Notes under the pieces: generated by a model
What the model was told of the DNA's origin: nothing
The model's input: only the letters and a program-made list of their open reading frames with translations
Databases searched by the model: none
Assembly: GCA_965231025.1 (NCBI GenBank)
Contig: OZ246407.1
Location: 1,426,001-1,490,000 of the forward strand
Direction: 5' to 3'
Source of the DNA: PALSA-1335 sp965231025
GTDB lineage: Bacteria; Patescibacteriota; Gracilibacteria; UBA1369
DNA: 64,000 bases
Program-made: the position numbers and the translations under genes
Part shown: piece after piece, positions 33,037-40,394 of the stretch
Layout: the number at the start of each line of letters is the position of its first letter
Position numbering within the stretch: the stretch's first letter is position 1

Positions 33037-33411
33037 ATGCCTGAAGACAAAGACATTCTCAATGAAGACCGGTTACAGGAATTAACGGATCAGGAAATCA
33101 TGATCCACATGTGCCTCAGATTTATGACATCGCTGGGAGGTGCTTTTACCCAGGGCCTTGATGCGACAAAAAACCCCGTATGGTTTTTGAACGGACAGGC
33201 GGAAGAAGTACTGGAAAACCTCAAAAAGAAAAGAGAAAGACTCGCCTACTACCGGACCGAAATCAAAGATGAATCGATCCTCAAACTGATCAACTCCGCA
33301 ATAACAAAAATGGACGAGTATATTGCCCACATTGAAACAACGTTAAAAGATCCGGCACTGCAGGCACGCATCGCCATTGCACGAAAAAGAATCAGGGAAA
33401 ACCTTTCATAG
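33037..33411 (+). CDS. Small unrecognised helical protein
   Basis: A 124-residue acidic, soluble, all-helical protein. The core (LTDQEIMIHMCLRFMTSLGGAFTQGLDATKN, then ENLKKKRERLAYYRTEIKDESILKLINSAITKMDEYIAHIETTLKD) suggests a short helical bundle with a coiled coil in the second half. No catalytic or metal motif. It is driven by a near-consensus promoter with a very short leader, so it is probably well expressed. The ATG at 33037 is preferred to the TTG at 33013, which lies inside the -10 box. Family not recognised. Confidence 0.6.
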   Translation: MPEDKDILNEDRLQELTDQEIMIHMCLRFMTSLGGAFTQGLDATKNPVWFLNGQAEEVLENLKKKRERLAYYRTEIKDESILKLINSAITKMDEYIAHIETTLKDPALQARIAIARKRIRENLS

Positions 33412-33419
33412 CGCATTTG

Positions 33420-33836
33420 CTAAACCCAGGCCGCCAGAATAGCCCCCATAATGAGCATTCCGCACAGGAAATACCCGGTATCAATGACCCACAGGCTGAT
33501 ACTTTTCTTGTTGAACAGCGCGCCCGTCAGACTGGTGGTCCCCACAAAACCGAGCCATGCCCAGAAGCCCACGGTGGCTCCCTCAAGAGCCGTTTTCGCC
33601 AGGGCGTAATGTACAAAATTCACGAGTACATAAGCCATCACCAGACTTGCCACCATTGAGGCGGCGTATGCCGGCATAGCCTCCTTCTGCATTTTTTTCA
33701 TCTGTTCCTTATCGTGCATGTGATACCCCATGAGTTTCATCCACGGTTTTCCGAGAATCAGGGGAGAGTACCAAAGGAAGCCGAGCACCATATTGGCGAT
33801 TGCGGCCACCAGAACGGCAAAGTAGTTAACGGGCAT
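33420..33836 (-). CDS. DUF1761 family membrane protein
   Basis: A 138-residue integral membrane protein with four hydrophobic helices (about 5-22, 57-80, 85-103 and 112-137). The start MPVNYFAVLVAAIANMVLGFLWYSPLILGKPWMKLMGY, with WYSPL.FGK.W, is the hallmark of DUF1761. A Met/Lys/His-rich loop (residues 38-54, HMHDKEQMKKMQKEAM) faces one side. Function of the family is unknown. It converges on the gene at 33037 with only 8 bases between the stops, and has no operon partner on its own strand. Confidence 0.85.
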   Translation of the reverse strand: MPVNYFAVLVAAIANMVLGFLWYSPLILGKPWMKLMGYHMHDKEQMKKMQKEAMPAYAASMVASLVMAYVLVNFVHYALAKTALEGATVGFWAWLGFVGTTSLTGALFNKKSISLWVIDTGYFLCGMLIMGAILAAWV

Positions 33837-34002
33837 GTGAAAAAATTAATGGGATAAAAACAATAGCGACATTATGCCAAAATACACCCCAGAACAAAAC
33901 AGGATTGTTACACTACCAAAGCATCGGGATCATAAGCAGCTCATGGGCTGGTGGTTCTAAAGCACTCGCACCGGGCACCATTTGGTTATTGATGAGTTAT
34001 TA

Positions 34003-35169
34003 TTATTTTACACTTTGGGTTGAACCACCAGCTTGAAGTGTCACGACTACCCTTTTTGAGCCTTCTGTGGAAGGGTCATCAAGACCCACAAAAGAATATT
34101 GGGTCATATCTTTCGGTACCTTGTATACTAAATCACCAGTTTCAGGTATCCCAGGTGCTAACTTCCGTACCGCCAAATAATTGTCAACATTTGTCAGGTT
34201 GTCGCTATCAGTAGTGTATTGTCTACTTTTTATAGTATCAATTATCCTAAAATTATTATCTGCAAAGAAGGTCGCATCTGAATCTCCATTGTTTATTAAT
34301 GTCATATTCACAACAATAAATTTCGTTCCTTCTGGTGCTGTTGCCGGATTACTATATTTGGCTGTTAAAGTTGAAGTCTCCCTTGAAGAATTTACCTTAA
34401 ATTTCATTCCAGAAACGTCTCCTTCCTGACCAATTTTCAACAATTGAAGTTTTGTAGTTTCTTGACTGGCCGCTTGAGGCTGAGAGAGTTCTAATGGTTT
34501 GGTTTGGGATATCTCAGCCTGTGATGGTAATGGCGCTGTTGAATTTGCGCTCTCTCTAGACGAACTAGGAACGATAGGTTTCAGCCCCACGAAGGAGATT
34601 TCATCTTTCGCAACATCAACAGCAAAAATCGTGTATTTATCTAGGTCTTTCGGCACTTTATAGACTATGACGCCAGTTTCAGGTATTCCGGGCGCTAACT
34701 TCCTCACCGCCAAATAGTTGTCAACATTTGTCAGGTTGTCGCTATCAGTTGTGTATTGTCGATTTACTTCAGCATCCACGATCCTAAAATTATCATCTGG
34801 AAAGAAAGTTACATCTGAACCACCTTCATTTGTCAGGGTTAATTCAACAATAACAAACTTTGTCCCTTCTGGTGAGGCGACAGGATTGCTATATTTCGAT
34901 GTCAAAGTTGAAGTTTCTTTTGAAGAGTTTACTTTGAATGTTATTCCGGAAACCCTACCCTCTTCACCAATTTTCAATTGTTGAAGTTTAGGTTTTTCTG
35001 GTTCTTTTATCACAGGTTTAGGCGATTCTGATTTTGGCAAAGTCTGTTCAGGTGAGGCTGGATGTGTGGTGGTAGTGATTTGATCAGCTATGCCATTTGG
35101 CTTAGTAGCACATCCTGAAAGTGCAAGAGTTAATATCAGTAAACTAAGAACATAGAATTTTTTCGACAT
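34003..35169 (-). CDS. Lipoprotein with two tandem DUF4352-like domains
   Basis: A 388-residue secreted lipoprotein. The N-terminus has a signal sequence and lipobox LALSGC (Cys near residue 19), then a Pro/Ser-rich linker and two homologous beta domains of about 130 residues. Each domain contains the sequence (E)G..SG..FKVNSS.ETSTLT.KYSNP and NLTNVDNYLAVRKLAPGIPETG, a DUF4352-type immunoglobulin-like fold found on Gram-positive-type surface lipoproteins. The two copies are about 540 bases apart and remain close at DNA level, so the duplication is recent. The gene is clearly AT-richer than its neighbours. Start at 35169 gives a proper signal peptide; the longer frame does not. Confidence 0.85.
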   Translation of the reverse strand: MSKKFYVLSLLILTLALSGCATKPNGIADQITTTTHPASPEQTLPKSESPKPVIKEPEKPKLQQLKIGEEGRVSGITFKVNSSKETSTLTSKYSNPVASPEGTKFVIVELTLTNEGGSDVTFFPDDNFRIVDAEVNRQYTTDSDNLTNVDNYLAVRKLAPGIPETGVIVYKVPKDLDKYTIFAVDVAKDEISFVGLKPIVPSSSRESANSTAPLPSQAEISQTKPLELSQPQAASQETTKLQLLKIGQEGDVSGMKFKVNSSRETSTLTAKYSNPATAPEGTKFIVVNMTLINNGDSDATFFADNNFRIIDTIKSRQYTTDSDNLTNVDNYLAVRKLAPGIPETGDLVYKVPKDMTQYSFVGLDDPSTEGSKRVVVTLQAGGSTQSVK

Positions 35170-35193
35170 AAAGATATAATTAAGAATCATATT

Positions 35194-35199
35194 ATTATA
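35194..35199 (-). promoter_or_regulatory. -10 box (TATAAT) of the lipoprotein gene
   Basis: A perfect TATAAT on the minus strand, 25 bases before the lipoprotein start, inside the 16-mer TTATTATACAATAATT (35192-35207) that also carries the -10 of the gene ending at 25911. Confidence 0.5.
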
Positions 35200-35319
35200 C
35201 AATAATTCAGTAGTAATGTCTATAGTCGTGTGCTCACTACCAAAAGAATTGGAATAAGTGATTGAATACAGCCTAAAAAAGCCTTTCAAAGCGTTCCAAG
35301 AGCAAGATTTATTTCGAAC

Positions 35320-35396
35320 TGGTCGGGGTGATAGGATTCGAACCTACGACCTCCTGGTCCCAAACCAGGCGCGCTAGCCAACTACGCTACACCCCG
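35320..35396 (-). tRNA. tRNA-Pro (anticodon TGG)
   Basis: Acceptor CGGGGTG/CACCCCG, D arm TAGCGTAGTTGGCTAGCGC, anticodon stem-loop CCTGGTTTGGGACCAGG with TGG, and T arm GGTTCGAATCC. CCA is encoded. It sits alone between the lipoprotein and PRC-barrel genes. Confidence 0.95.
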
Positions 35397-35507
35397 AGAA
35401 AAGCGAAAAAACTATAGGTGAAGCGTTCCTGAAAGTCAACAGACCGTGAGAAAGCCGGGATACTGCCTGAACTGTATTGGCGAATCGACTTCTGATAGAC
35501 TTGAGCC

Positions 35508-36053
35508 ATGGACCGCTATTACACCCAAACCGTCGGATCCCCGGTGCTCACCGCTTCAGGCATGATTGCGGGAAAAATTATCGAAATTGTCATCGAGCCG
35601 GAAACGGGCGCAGTTACGGGCTTTTTACTGGCTCCCCGCGGGCAACACGTCGTGTCCCCGTCCGACATCATTTTTTGGCAGGACAACCTTTTCATCCAGG
35701 ACGAGGATGATATTTTGGAAACGCACGAAATCATCAAAGTGAAGGAAATTCTGAACAAGGGCATCCCGATCATGCGCAATAAAGTCTACACAAAAAAGGG
35801 CGTGTTTATCGGAAAAGTTTACGATATCGGCCTGAACCCAAAACTCTTTGTGATGACCAAACTTGCCGTCGCAAAAAATATCTTCGGACTGTTCCCGTTC
35901 GACGAAAAAATCATCGCGCACGGCGACATTCTGGAAATAAAAAAGGACCGCATCATCATCAAAGACCTTGAGGCCACGGAAAAAGTGAAAGTCAGTTCCG
36001 CAAAAGAAAAACTTCAGATCGACATCGCCCCGAGCGCATTCAAAGAGCTCTAA
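35508..36053 (+). CDS. PRC-barrel domain protein
   Basis: A 181-residue soluble protein with two PRC-barrel units. The first (VGSPVLTASGMIAGKIIEIVIEPETGAVTGFLLAP) covers residues 5-70 and the second (VYTKKGVFIGKVYDIGLNPKLFVMTKLAVAK) residues 90-150. The family forms small beta barrels found in RimM, photosynthetic reaction centre H subunits and many uncharacterised stress or envelope proteins. The second half ends with KKDRIIIKDLEATEKVKVSSAKEKLQI, a charged tail. Its function here is not known. The stop overlaps that of ybeY on the opposite strand. Confidence 0.8.
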   Translation: MDRYYTQTVGSPVLTASGMIAGKIIEIVIEPETGAVTGFLLAPRGQHVVSPSDIIFWQDNLFIQDEDDILETHEIIKVKEILNKGIPIMRNKVYTKKGVFIGKVYDIGLNPKLFVMTKLAVAKNIFGLFPFDEKIIAHGDILEIKKDRIIIKDLEATEKVKVSSAKEKLQIDIAPSAFKEL

Positions 36054-36541
36054 TAAGCCTCTTCAGCCTCTGCATCCGCGATCGCGCGCCAGCTTGCGTT
36101 GCCCACGATGGCATCCTGGAAATCAAACATGATGGTGCGCTCCGCTTTTTTGATGTGATCAAAGCCGAGTACGTGGAGCAGCCCGTGAATGAACAAAAAC
36201 TGCAGCTCCTGGTTGAGTGTTTTTTTGTGATCCTTTGCCTGTTTCTTGGCGGTCGGGACGGAAATCACGACCTCCCCCACTACATCGTCGCCGGGAAACC
36301 GTTCCTCTCCAAAATAGCTGAAGGAAAGCACGTCCGTGGGCTTGTCCACGCCGCGGTACTCCTTATTCAGCGCGTGGATTTCCTTGTCACCGCTCAGGGT
36401 TAACATGACGGTTCCGGAAAGCTTGTTTTTGTATCGGGGCATTTTGACCAATACTTTTTCCGCCTTTTGCAAACAAGCGTCAAAAACTTTTTTTGAACCG
36501 GAAAAACTTTTCACCCGATTTTCGAACTCAAGTTTCAACAT
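36050..36541 (-). CDS. ybeY: Endoribonuclease YbeY
   Basis: Zinc-dependent single-strand endoribonuclease involved in 16S rRNA 3' maturation and ribosome quality control. The 163 residues carry the signature HGLLHVLGFDH (H..H.....H) near 117, preceded by ALNKEYRGVDKPTDVLSFSY, both diagnostic. Length is normal. An N-terminal extension of about 20 residues precedes the usual start and is acceptable. It overlaps the PRC gene stop by 4 bases and is followed on the same strand, after the repeat-rich spacer, by no obvious partner. Essential or near-essential in many bacteria. Confidence 0.93.
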   Translation of the reverse strand: MLKLEFENRVKSFSGSKKVFDACLQKAEKVLVKMPRYKNKLSGTVMLTLSGDKEIHALNKEYRGVDKPTDVLSFSYFGEERFPGDDVVGEVVISVPTAKKQAKDHKKTLNQELQFLFIHGLLHVLGFDHIKKAERTIMFDFQDAIVGNASWRAIADAEAEEAY

Positions 36542-36566
36542 AAATTAAACAATAACAATACCACCA

Positions 36567-36603
36567 ACATCCTATATTCTACATCCTATATTCTACATTC
36601 TCC
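36567..36603. repeat. CTA-rich short repeat at the end of the SpoU gene
   Basis: ATCCTATATTCTAC is repeated (CATCCTATATTCTACATCCTATATTCTACATTC). On the minus strand it encodes the last residues of the methyltransferase (ENVEYRM). Similar CTA/TTCTA runs occur at 15640-15672, 16243-16300 and 17681-17695. Confidence 0.5.
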
Positions 36604-37127
36604 CGCTGATAAAGTATTTCATACGCGACGATTCCAAACGCCGTGGCCACATTGAGCGAATTGGCGCGCCCGAGCATGGGAATATCCACGGCAAAATCAA
36701 CGTACTGCATAGCCTCGTCGCTGATGCCGGTCACCTCATTGCCCACGATCAATGCCACGGGAAAGTCATAATTTGCCTTATGGTAATGGAAACTCTGTTT
36801 TGTGAGTTCCAGAGCGCATATTTTGACCCCGTTTTCCTTGAGTTTAACGAGCGTTTCCACCACGGACGGCTGGTACTCCCACGGGACCACTTCCGTCGCC
36901 CCTAGCGCGACCTTATCGATGTCTTTTCTGGGTGGGTGCCCGGTGATGCCGCACAGAAACATTTTTTCAGCCATAACCGCGTCGCACGTCCGGAACATCG
37001 CCCCCACATTGTAAATACTCCGGATATTGTCCAGAACTACAAAAAGGGGCATACGCGGCTTTTGCCGTACCTCCTCAACCGGAGGTTTTCTGGCTTGAAT
37101 TTCTTCGTGACTGAGCTTGTTGATCAT
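36579..37127 (-). CDS. SpoU/TrmH-family RNA 2'-O-methyltransferase
   Basis: A 182-residue SPOUT-fold methyltransferase that should use SAM to methylate a tRNA or rRNA ribose. Motifs: FVVLDNIRSIYNVGAMFRTCDA (motif 1, N..N.GA..RT), LIVGNEVTGISDEAMQYVDFAVDIPMLGRANSLNVATAFGIVAYEIL (motifs 2 and 3 with E-G-..-SLNVA..). The N-terminal RNA-binding domain of the longer RlmB type is absent, and the target is not predictable. The last residues are encoded by a CTA-rich repeat. The start overlaps the preceding SLH-like gene by 53 bases on the same strand. Confidence 0.88.
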   Translation of the reverse strand: MINKLSHEEIQARKPPVEEVRQKPRMPLFVVLDNIRSIYNVGAMFRTCDAVMAEKMFLCGITGHPPRKDIDKVALGATEVVPWEYQPSVVETLVKLKENGVKICALELTKQSFHYHKANYDFPVALIVGNEVTGISDEAMQYVDFAVDIPMLGRANSLNVATAFGIVAYEILYQRENVEYRM

Positions 37128-37821
37128 GGAAGAGTACAGATTCCTTCAAAGCCCGCTGGAGCATGTCCTGATACTCACCGGCCGTTATGGGTTCATCCGG
37201 GCGGAAGTATTCTCCCGCATCAATGATGCCTTTATCAAGGGCAAAATTTACGTACCGCGGATACCACCAGAAATCATCGGGATAACCGGTTACGTCGGCA
37301 AAGAGGCTCTTTTGATCGCGTAAAGCGTCCTCATTGCCCAGATCCCGCACGATCTCAAATTTTTCGCGCCAGTCCATGAGCTCAGCCGCCCCCAGAATGA
37401 CTTTGAGCGCATGAATGCGGGTCATATAGGCGCGGGGGTAAAACGGGCTGTTTTTTTCATCGATATTGCCGTGAACCAGCCCGAGCATGGTTGCGAGATG
37501 GATGTCATCGGTATACGCATAGGCCTCGGAAACGTCCGGATAAAGCCTCATGGGATACAAACTTACCTGGTCATAGCGGGTCATTGCCGTGAACACAAAA
37601 AAGCACTCGTCAAGGTGCAGCAGACAATCCGTGACAAAACTGTCATTTTTTTTACGCAAATCGAAGATTTCCACCACCTGATGAACCGCCTCCCCCCGGG
37701 TAAGAAAATCCCGTCCGGAACTTGCCCCAGCGGAAGAATCAGCCGCATAAACGAGCGGAACACTGCTCAGGGTGAGCGTTAACAAAAGAAGAGTAGTTTT
37801 TATTTTTTTCATCACGGCCAT
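37075..37821 (-). CDS. Exported protein with SLH-like domains
   Basis: A 248-residue protein with a signal peptide (MKKIKTTLLLLTLTLSSVPLVYAADS). The mature part has S-layer-homology-like motifs: FLTRGEAVHQVVEIFDL, YPRAYMTRIHALKVILGAAEL and FADVTGYPDDFWWYPRYVNFALDKGIIDAGEYFRPDEPITAGEYQDML. SLH modules bind pyruvylated wall polymers in other bacteria. Three short modules fit the length. It could be part of the cell-surface layer. The start at 37821 was chosen over an upstream start at 37878 because the signal peptide then begins correctly. Overlaps the methyltransferase gene by 53 bases. Confidence 0.75.
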   Translation of the reverse strand: MAVMKKIKTTLLLLTLTLSSVPLVYAADSSAGASSGRDFLTRGEAVHQVVEIFDLRKKNDSFVTDCLLHLDECFFVFTAMTRYDQVSLYPMRLYPDVSEAYAYTDDIHLATMLGLVHGNIDEKNSPFYPRAYMTRIHALKVILGAAELMDWREKFEIVRDLGNEDALRDQKSLFADVTGYPDDFWWYPRYVNFALDKGIIDAGEYFRPDEPITAGEYQDMLQRALKESVLFHDQQAQSRRNSSQKTSG

Positions 37822-37933
37822 ACCTGAAATTATAGTCAAAACCGGAAAAAAGTAAACTCTTCCGGCTTCTGTCAGCAATGATGCCCTGCCCGCTACCAGG
37901 AGGGTGTCTCATTTTCTGAAACACTAAAATCTA

Positions 37934-37963
37934 AAATTCTAAAATTTTATTTTTTTAGAATTT
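37934..37963. repeat. AT-rich palindrome of the TCTAAAA/TTTTAGA family
   Basis: AAATTCTAAAA (37934-37944) and TTTTAGAATTT (37953-37963) are perfect 11-bp arms around TTTTATTT. Third copy of the element also seen at 12524 and 16761; lies about 90 bases before the TGTCNATNGACA array. Confidence 0.5.
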
Positions 37964-38021
37964 ATGCGTTGAGGCCGACTCTACAAAAGAGGGAGCAGTC
38001 AAAAAGTCCAAAATTTACCGC

Positions 38022-38487
38022 TGTCCAGTCTGTCTATAGACCTGTCCATAGACACAAAGTGGACACGACAAAAAAATGTCTACGGTTAAAATGCAGGCTG
38101 GACGCGGATTCGACAGAATTTTACCCGTGCGGGCTGGACTCTTGTCTACATATGGCTTAAAATCCATGTCGACAGTGTCTACTTCGTGTCAACATCCTGT
38201 CTATAGACTGAAAGTAGACATCCATCAAAATAACCATATGTACGATATAGATAGAAAAACGGCAAGCAGATTGTTAAAAATTTCTGTCCGAACAGTAGAC
38301 AGGTATATTAACTCTCAAAAAGTCTCGCACGAGCGGAGGGATGGCAGGATATGGCTTGATAAAAAAGAAATCATGCAGTTAAAAGCCCGCCGCCGAGTAG
38401 ACAGAGTCGACAGTACGGTTGAAGTGTCTACATCCAAAATGTCTATCGACAAAGTGGATTTAATCCCGGTAGACATGTCGATCGACA
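38022..38487. repeat. Array of TGTCNATNGACA operator-like sites
   Basis: In 466 bases there are full or near-full 12-bp palindromes at 38031 (TGTCTATAGACC), 38043 (TGTCCATAGACA), 38198 (TGTCTATAGACT), 38440 (TGTCTATCGACA) and 38476 (TGTCGATCGACA), plus the short palindrome TGTCGACA at 38167 and single half-sites (TGTCTA/TAGACA or one-base variants) at 38022, 38060, 38077, 38110, 38143, 38176, 38215, 38296, 38398, 38407, 38425 and 38470. The array starts about 215 bases upstream of the HTH gene and continues through its first 250 bases. Few such sites appear elsewhere in the window. Confidence 0.85.
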
Positions 38488-38921
38488 GCGAGGGAAACAC
38501 CTACCATTCGGTGACCCGGGACGATGGGGAAACTGAACCCCCGGATTTTACCAAAAAGGGCTCCCCCAAAGGACGCGCCCGGGCTCAGGAAGACGACGTT
38601 GAAGTATATAAAAACCTGTACGAACAGCTCCAGCAGGACCTCAGGGACAAGGAACAGCACCTGGAAATGGCAAACTACCGCCTGGGGCAATTGGAGGCCC
38701 GTATAAAGGAGACCATCCCCCTTTTGGACTACAAGCGCGACCTGGCCAACGAACAGCTTGAAAAAGACCAATTACGAAAGAATCTGGACTCCCACCTGAT
38801 GGAACTGGACGTGGCGTTGAACAACTACCGGGAAGAAAGGTTCAATAAAAGAATCTACCTGATCCTATTATTCATTCTTCTCCTGCTTCAGCCGCTCTGG
38901 TTTTTATTCCCGATCAACTGA
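38238..38921 (+). CDS. Tail-anchored HTH and coiled-coil DNA-binding protein
   Basis: A 227-residue protein. Residues 1-50 form an excisionase/MerR-type helix-turn-helix (TASRLLKISVRTVDRYINSQKVSHERRDGRIWLDKKEI). A linker at 53-85 (VDRVDSTVEV then SIDKVD and VDMSIDS) is encoded by the operator-like array. A charged coiled coil runs from about 119 to 200, and a single membrane helix at 206-224 ends four residues from the C-terminus. The order HTH, coil and membrane tail suggests that it tethers DNA to the membrane, as RacA and Noc do by other means. It is not a homologue that I can name. The start at 38238 begins the HTH; the longer frame from 38076 is made of array sequence. Confidence 0.7.
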   Translation: MYDIDRKTASRLLKISVRTVDRYINSQKVSHERRDGRIWLDKKEIMQLKARRRVDRVDSTVEVSTSKMSIDKVDLIPVDMSIDSEGNTYHSVTRDDGETEPPDFTKKGSPKGRARAQEDDVEVYKNLYEQLQQDLRDKEQHLEMANYRLGQLEARIKETIPLLDYKRDLANEQLEKDQLRKNLDSHLMELDVALNNYREERFNKRIYLILLFILLLLQPLWFLFPIN

Positions 38922-38931
38922 TCCGACGGCA

Positions 38932-39573
38932 CTATAAAACCTTTCCCATTTGGAGAAGGTCTTTTTGGTCGAGGTTAATTTCCACTCCGGAAATATTGTC
39001 CTTCATGCGCTGGACAATGCCTGCGGGCTGGTTCAAGGCTTCGCTCAGGGTTTTTCTGTCTCCTATAGCGCCAAAGTGATAAGGAGGGCTCAGGATCACC
39101 CCGTTGAGGGAAATTTGGCCGTTGGGAAGGGTATCAAACCCGGCGGTCGTATTGGTAATGCGGACGTCGTTGACACTCACGACTTCGGCCCCGGCCGACC
39201 AGAGTTCATTGGCGATATCGGTGAACCAAAGGGCCGGGAGGCTGTTTTTGACCGTCAGCTCAACGCCCGGACCGGTCACATTCACATGACCGGCAATCAT
39301 TTTGTCTTTCAGAATCTCTTCCTGGATTCCCTTGAGGGCCTGTTCCTGGTCTGAAGCCTTGGCCAGCTGGTCTTCCAGGTCGCTGATTTCATCGCCAAGG
39401 TCCTCGTTCGTATTTTTCAGGATCTGGATTTCGCGGAAAACGTTTGCCCGGCTGTCGCGCGCGATGCGGTCCTGAACGTTCCCAAAGGACCTTGACTGCA
39501 GCACGACCAGAAACCCGAGCAAAATGCCGGTGATGATGATGGTCAGGTCGCGGTATCTCATCTTATATTTCAT
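38932..39573 (-). CDS. DUF881 family membrane-anchored protein
   Basis: A 213-residue protein with one N-terminal membrane helix (about 9-27), a coiled coil at about 45-90 (EIQILKNTNEDLGDEISDLEDQLAKASDQEQALKGIQEEI), and a C-terminal globular domain with GPGVELTVKNSL, WSAGAEVVSVNDVRITNTT and GVILSPPYHFGAIGD, which are the DUF881 hallmarks. In other bacteria DUF881 proteins lie next to division and envelope genes; function is not established. It overlaps the second DUF881 gene by 4 bases (ATGA), so the two are translated together, and it is convergent with the HTH gene, 10 bases stop to stop. Confidence 0.88.
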   Translation of the reverse strand: MKYKMRYRDLTIIITGILLGFLVVLQSRSFGNVQDRIARDSRANVFREIQILKNTNEDLGDEISDLEDQLAKASDQEQALKGIQEEILKDKMIAGHVNVTGPGVELTVKNSLPALWFTDIANELWSAGAEVVSVNDVRITNTTAGFDTLPNGQISLNGVILSPPYHFGAIGDRKTLSEALNQPAGIVQRMKDNISGVEINLDQKDLLQMGKVL

Positions 39574-40310
39574 GGCTGGCTTTCATTAGCGGGCTGGACG
39601 TATTTCAAACGGAAATCACCGTTGTACACGGGGACAACCAGGCCGGTCTTCGGACCAAAACCGTACTGGATTTTCTGACCCTGGGCGCGTTTTTCCAGAT
39701 CTGGAAGGGCGGTCGGATCATTCAGCCGCTGTAAAAAAAGATCCTTGTCCCCGATCACGGTGATGGTAAACGGAGGGAGAACATGAAAATTATTGACGAG
39801 GATGGTGTTTCCCACGGAACTGATAGGTGTTGAACTGATCACCCGCTGGTCATTGATGGCGACGGCTTCGGCCTGGGTGCTGAAAACGAGATTCACAATG
39901 TCGCGCAGGTCGGCCGCGTGGACCAGAAACTGCTCGGATCCCTGGCTGCTGGCCCGCTGCGAAAATGGACCGTCATCAAGAGTGATGGTGATGCCGTCTC
40001 CCTTCGCGCTTTCCAGCCCGATCTCCTTCTTAAGCTGGGACAATACATCCAGGTTGTCCTTCTGGACGGCAACGCCGGACTGTTGCTGTTTATCCTCAAT
40101 CTGTTTGCGGAGATTCAAAATCCTGGTCTTCAATACGCCCTGGGTATCGGTATAACTCTTGATAAGCTCCTGCTGGACTTTATATTCGTCGTACGGGTAC
40201 GAGCTTGCGGGAATGGAGCTTCTGAACTGCGCGGTCACCAGCAGTCCGACGAGCACGCCGGTAACCACAAACGCCACCTGAACTTTCCAGCTGAAACCTT
40301 CTTTTTCCAT
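39570..40310 (-). CDS. DUF881 family membrane-anchored protein (paralogue)
   Basis: A 246-residue paralogue of the gene it overlaps. One membrane helix at about 10-27, a coil at about 60-75 and the DUF881 domain with GDGITITLDDGPF, SSQGSEQFLVHAADLRDIVNLVFSTQAEAVAINDQRVISSTPI and NFHVLPPFTITVIGDKD. A tail of about 30 residues extends beyond the usual end of the fold. Two adjacent DUF881 genes are also common in Gram-positive genomes. It starts 84 bases from the divergent murI gene, and no strong promoter is evident. Confidence 0.87.
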   Translation of the reverse strand: MEKEGFSWKVQVAFVVTGVLVGLLVTAQFRSSIPASSYPYDEYKVQQELIKSYTDTQGVLKTRILNLRKQIEDKQQQSGVAVQKDNLDVLSQLKKEIGLESAKGDGITITLDDGPFSQRASSQGSEQFLVHAADLRDIVNLVFSTQAEAVAINDQRVISSTPISSVGNTILVNNFHVLPPFTITVIGDKDLFLQRLNDPTALPDLEKRAQGQKIQYGFGPKTGLVVPVYNGDFRLKYVQPANESQP

Positions 40311-40394
40311 AAAGCAGAAAACAGACTGCTGCCAGTGTACAAAAAAACGAAAAAAAAGTACAATGGCCAGCGAAAAACCTTATAACGAAACTTT

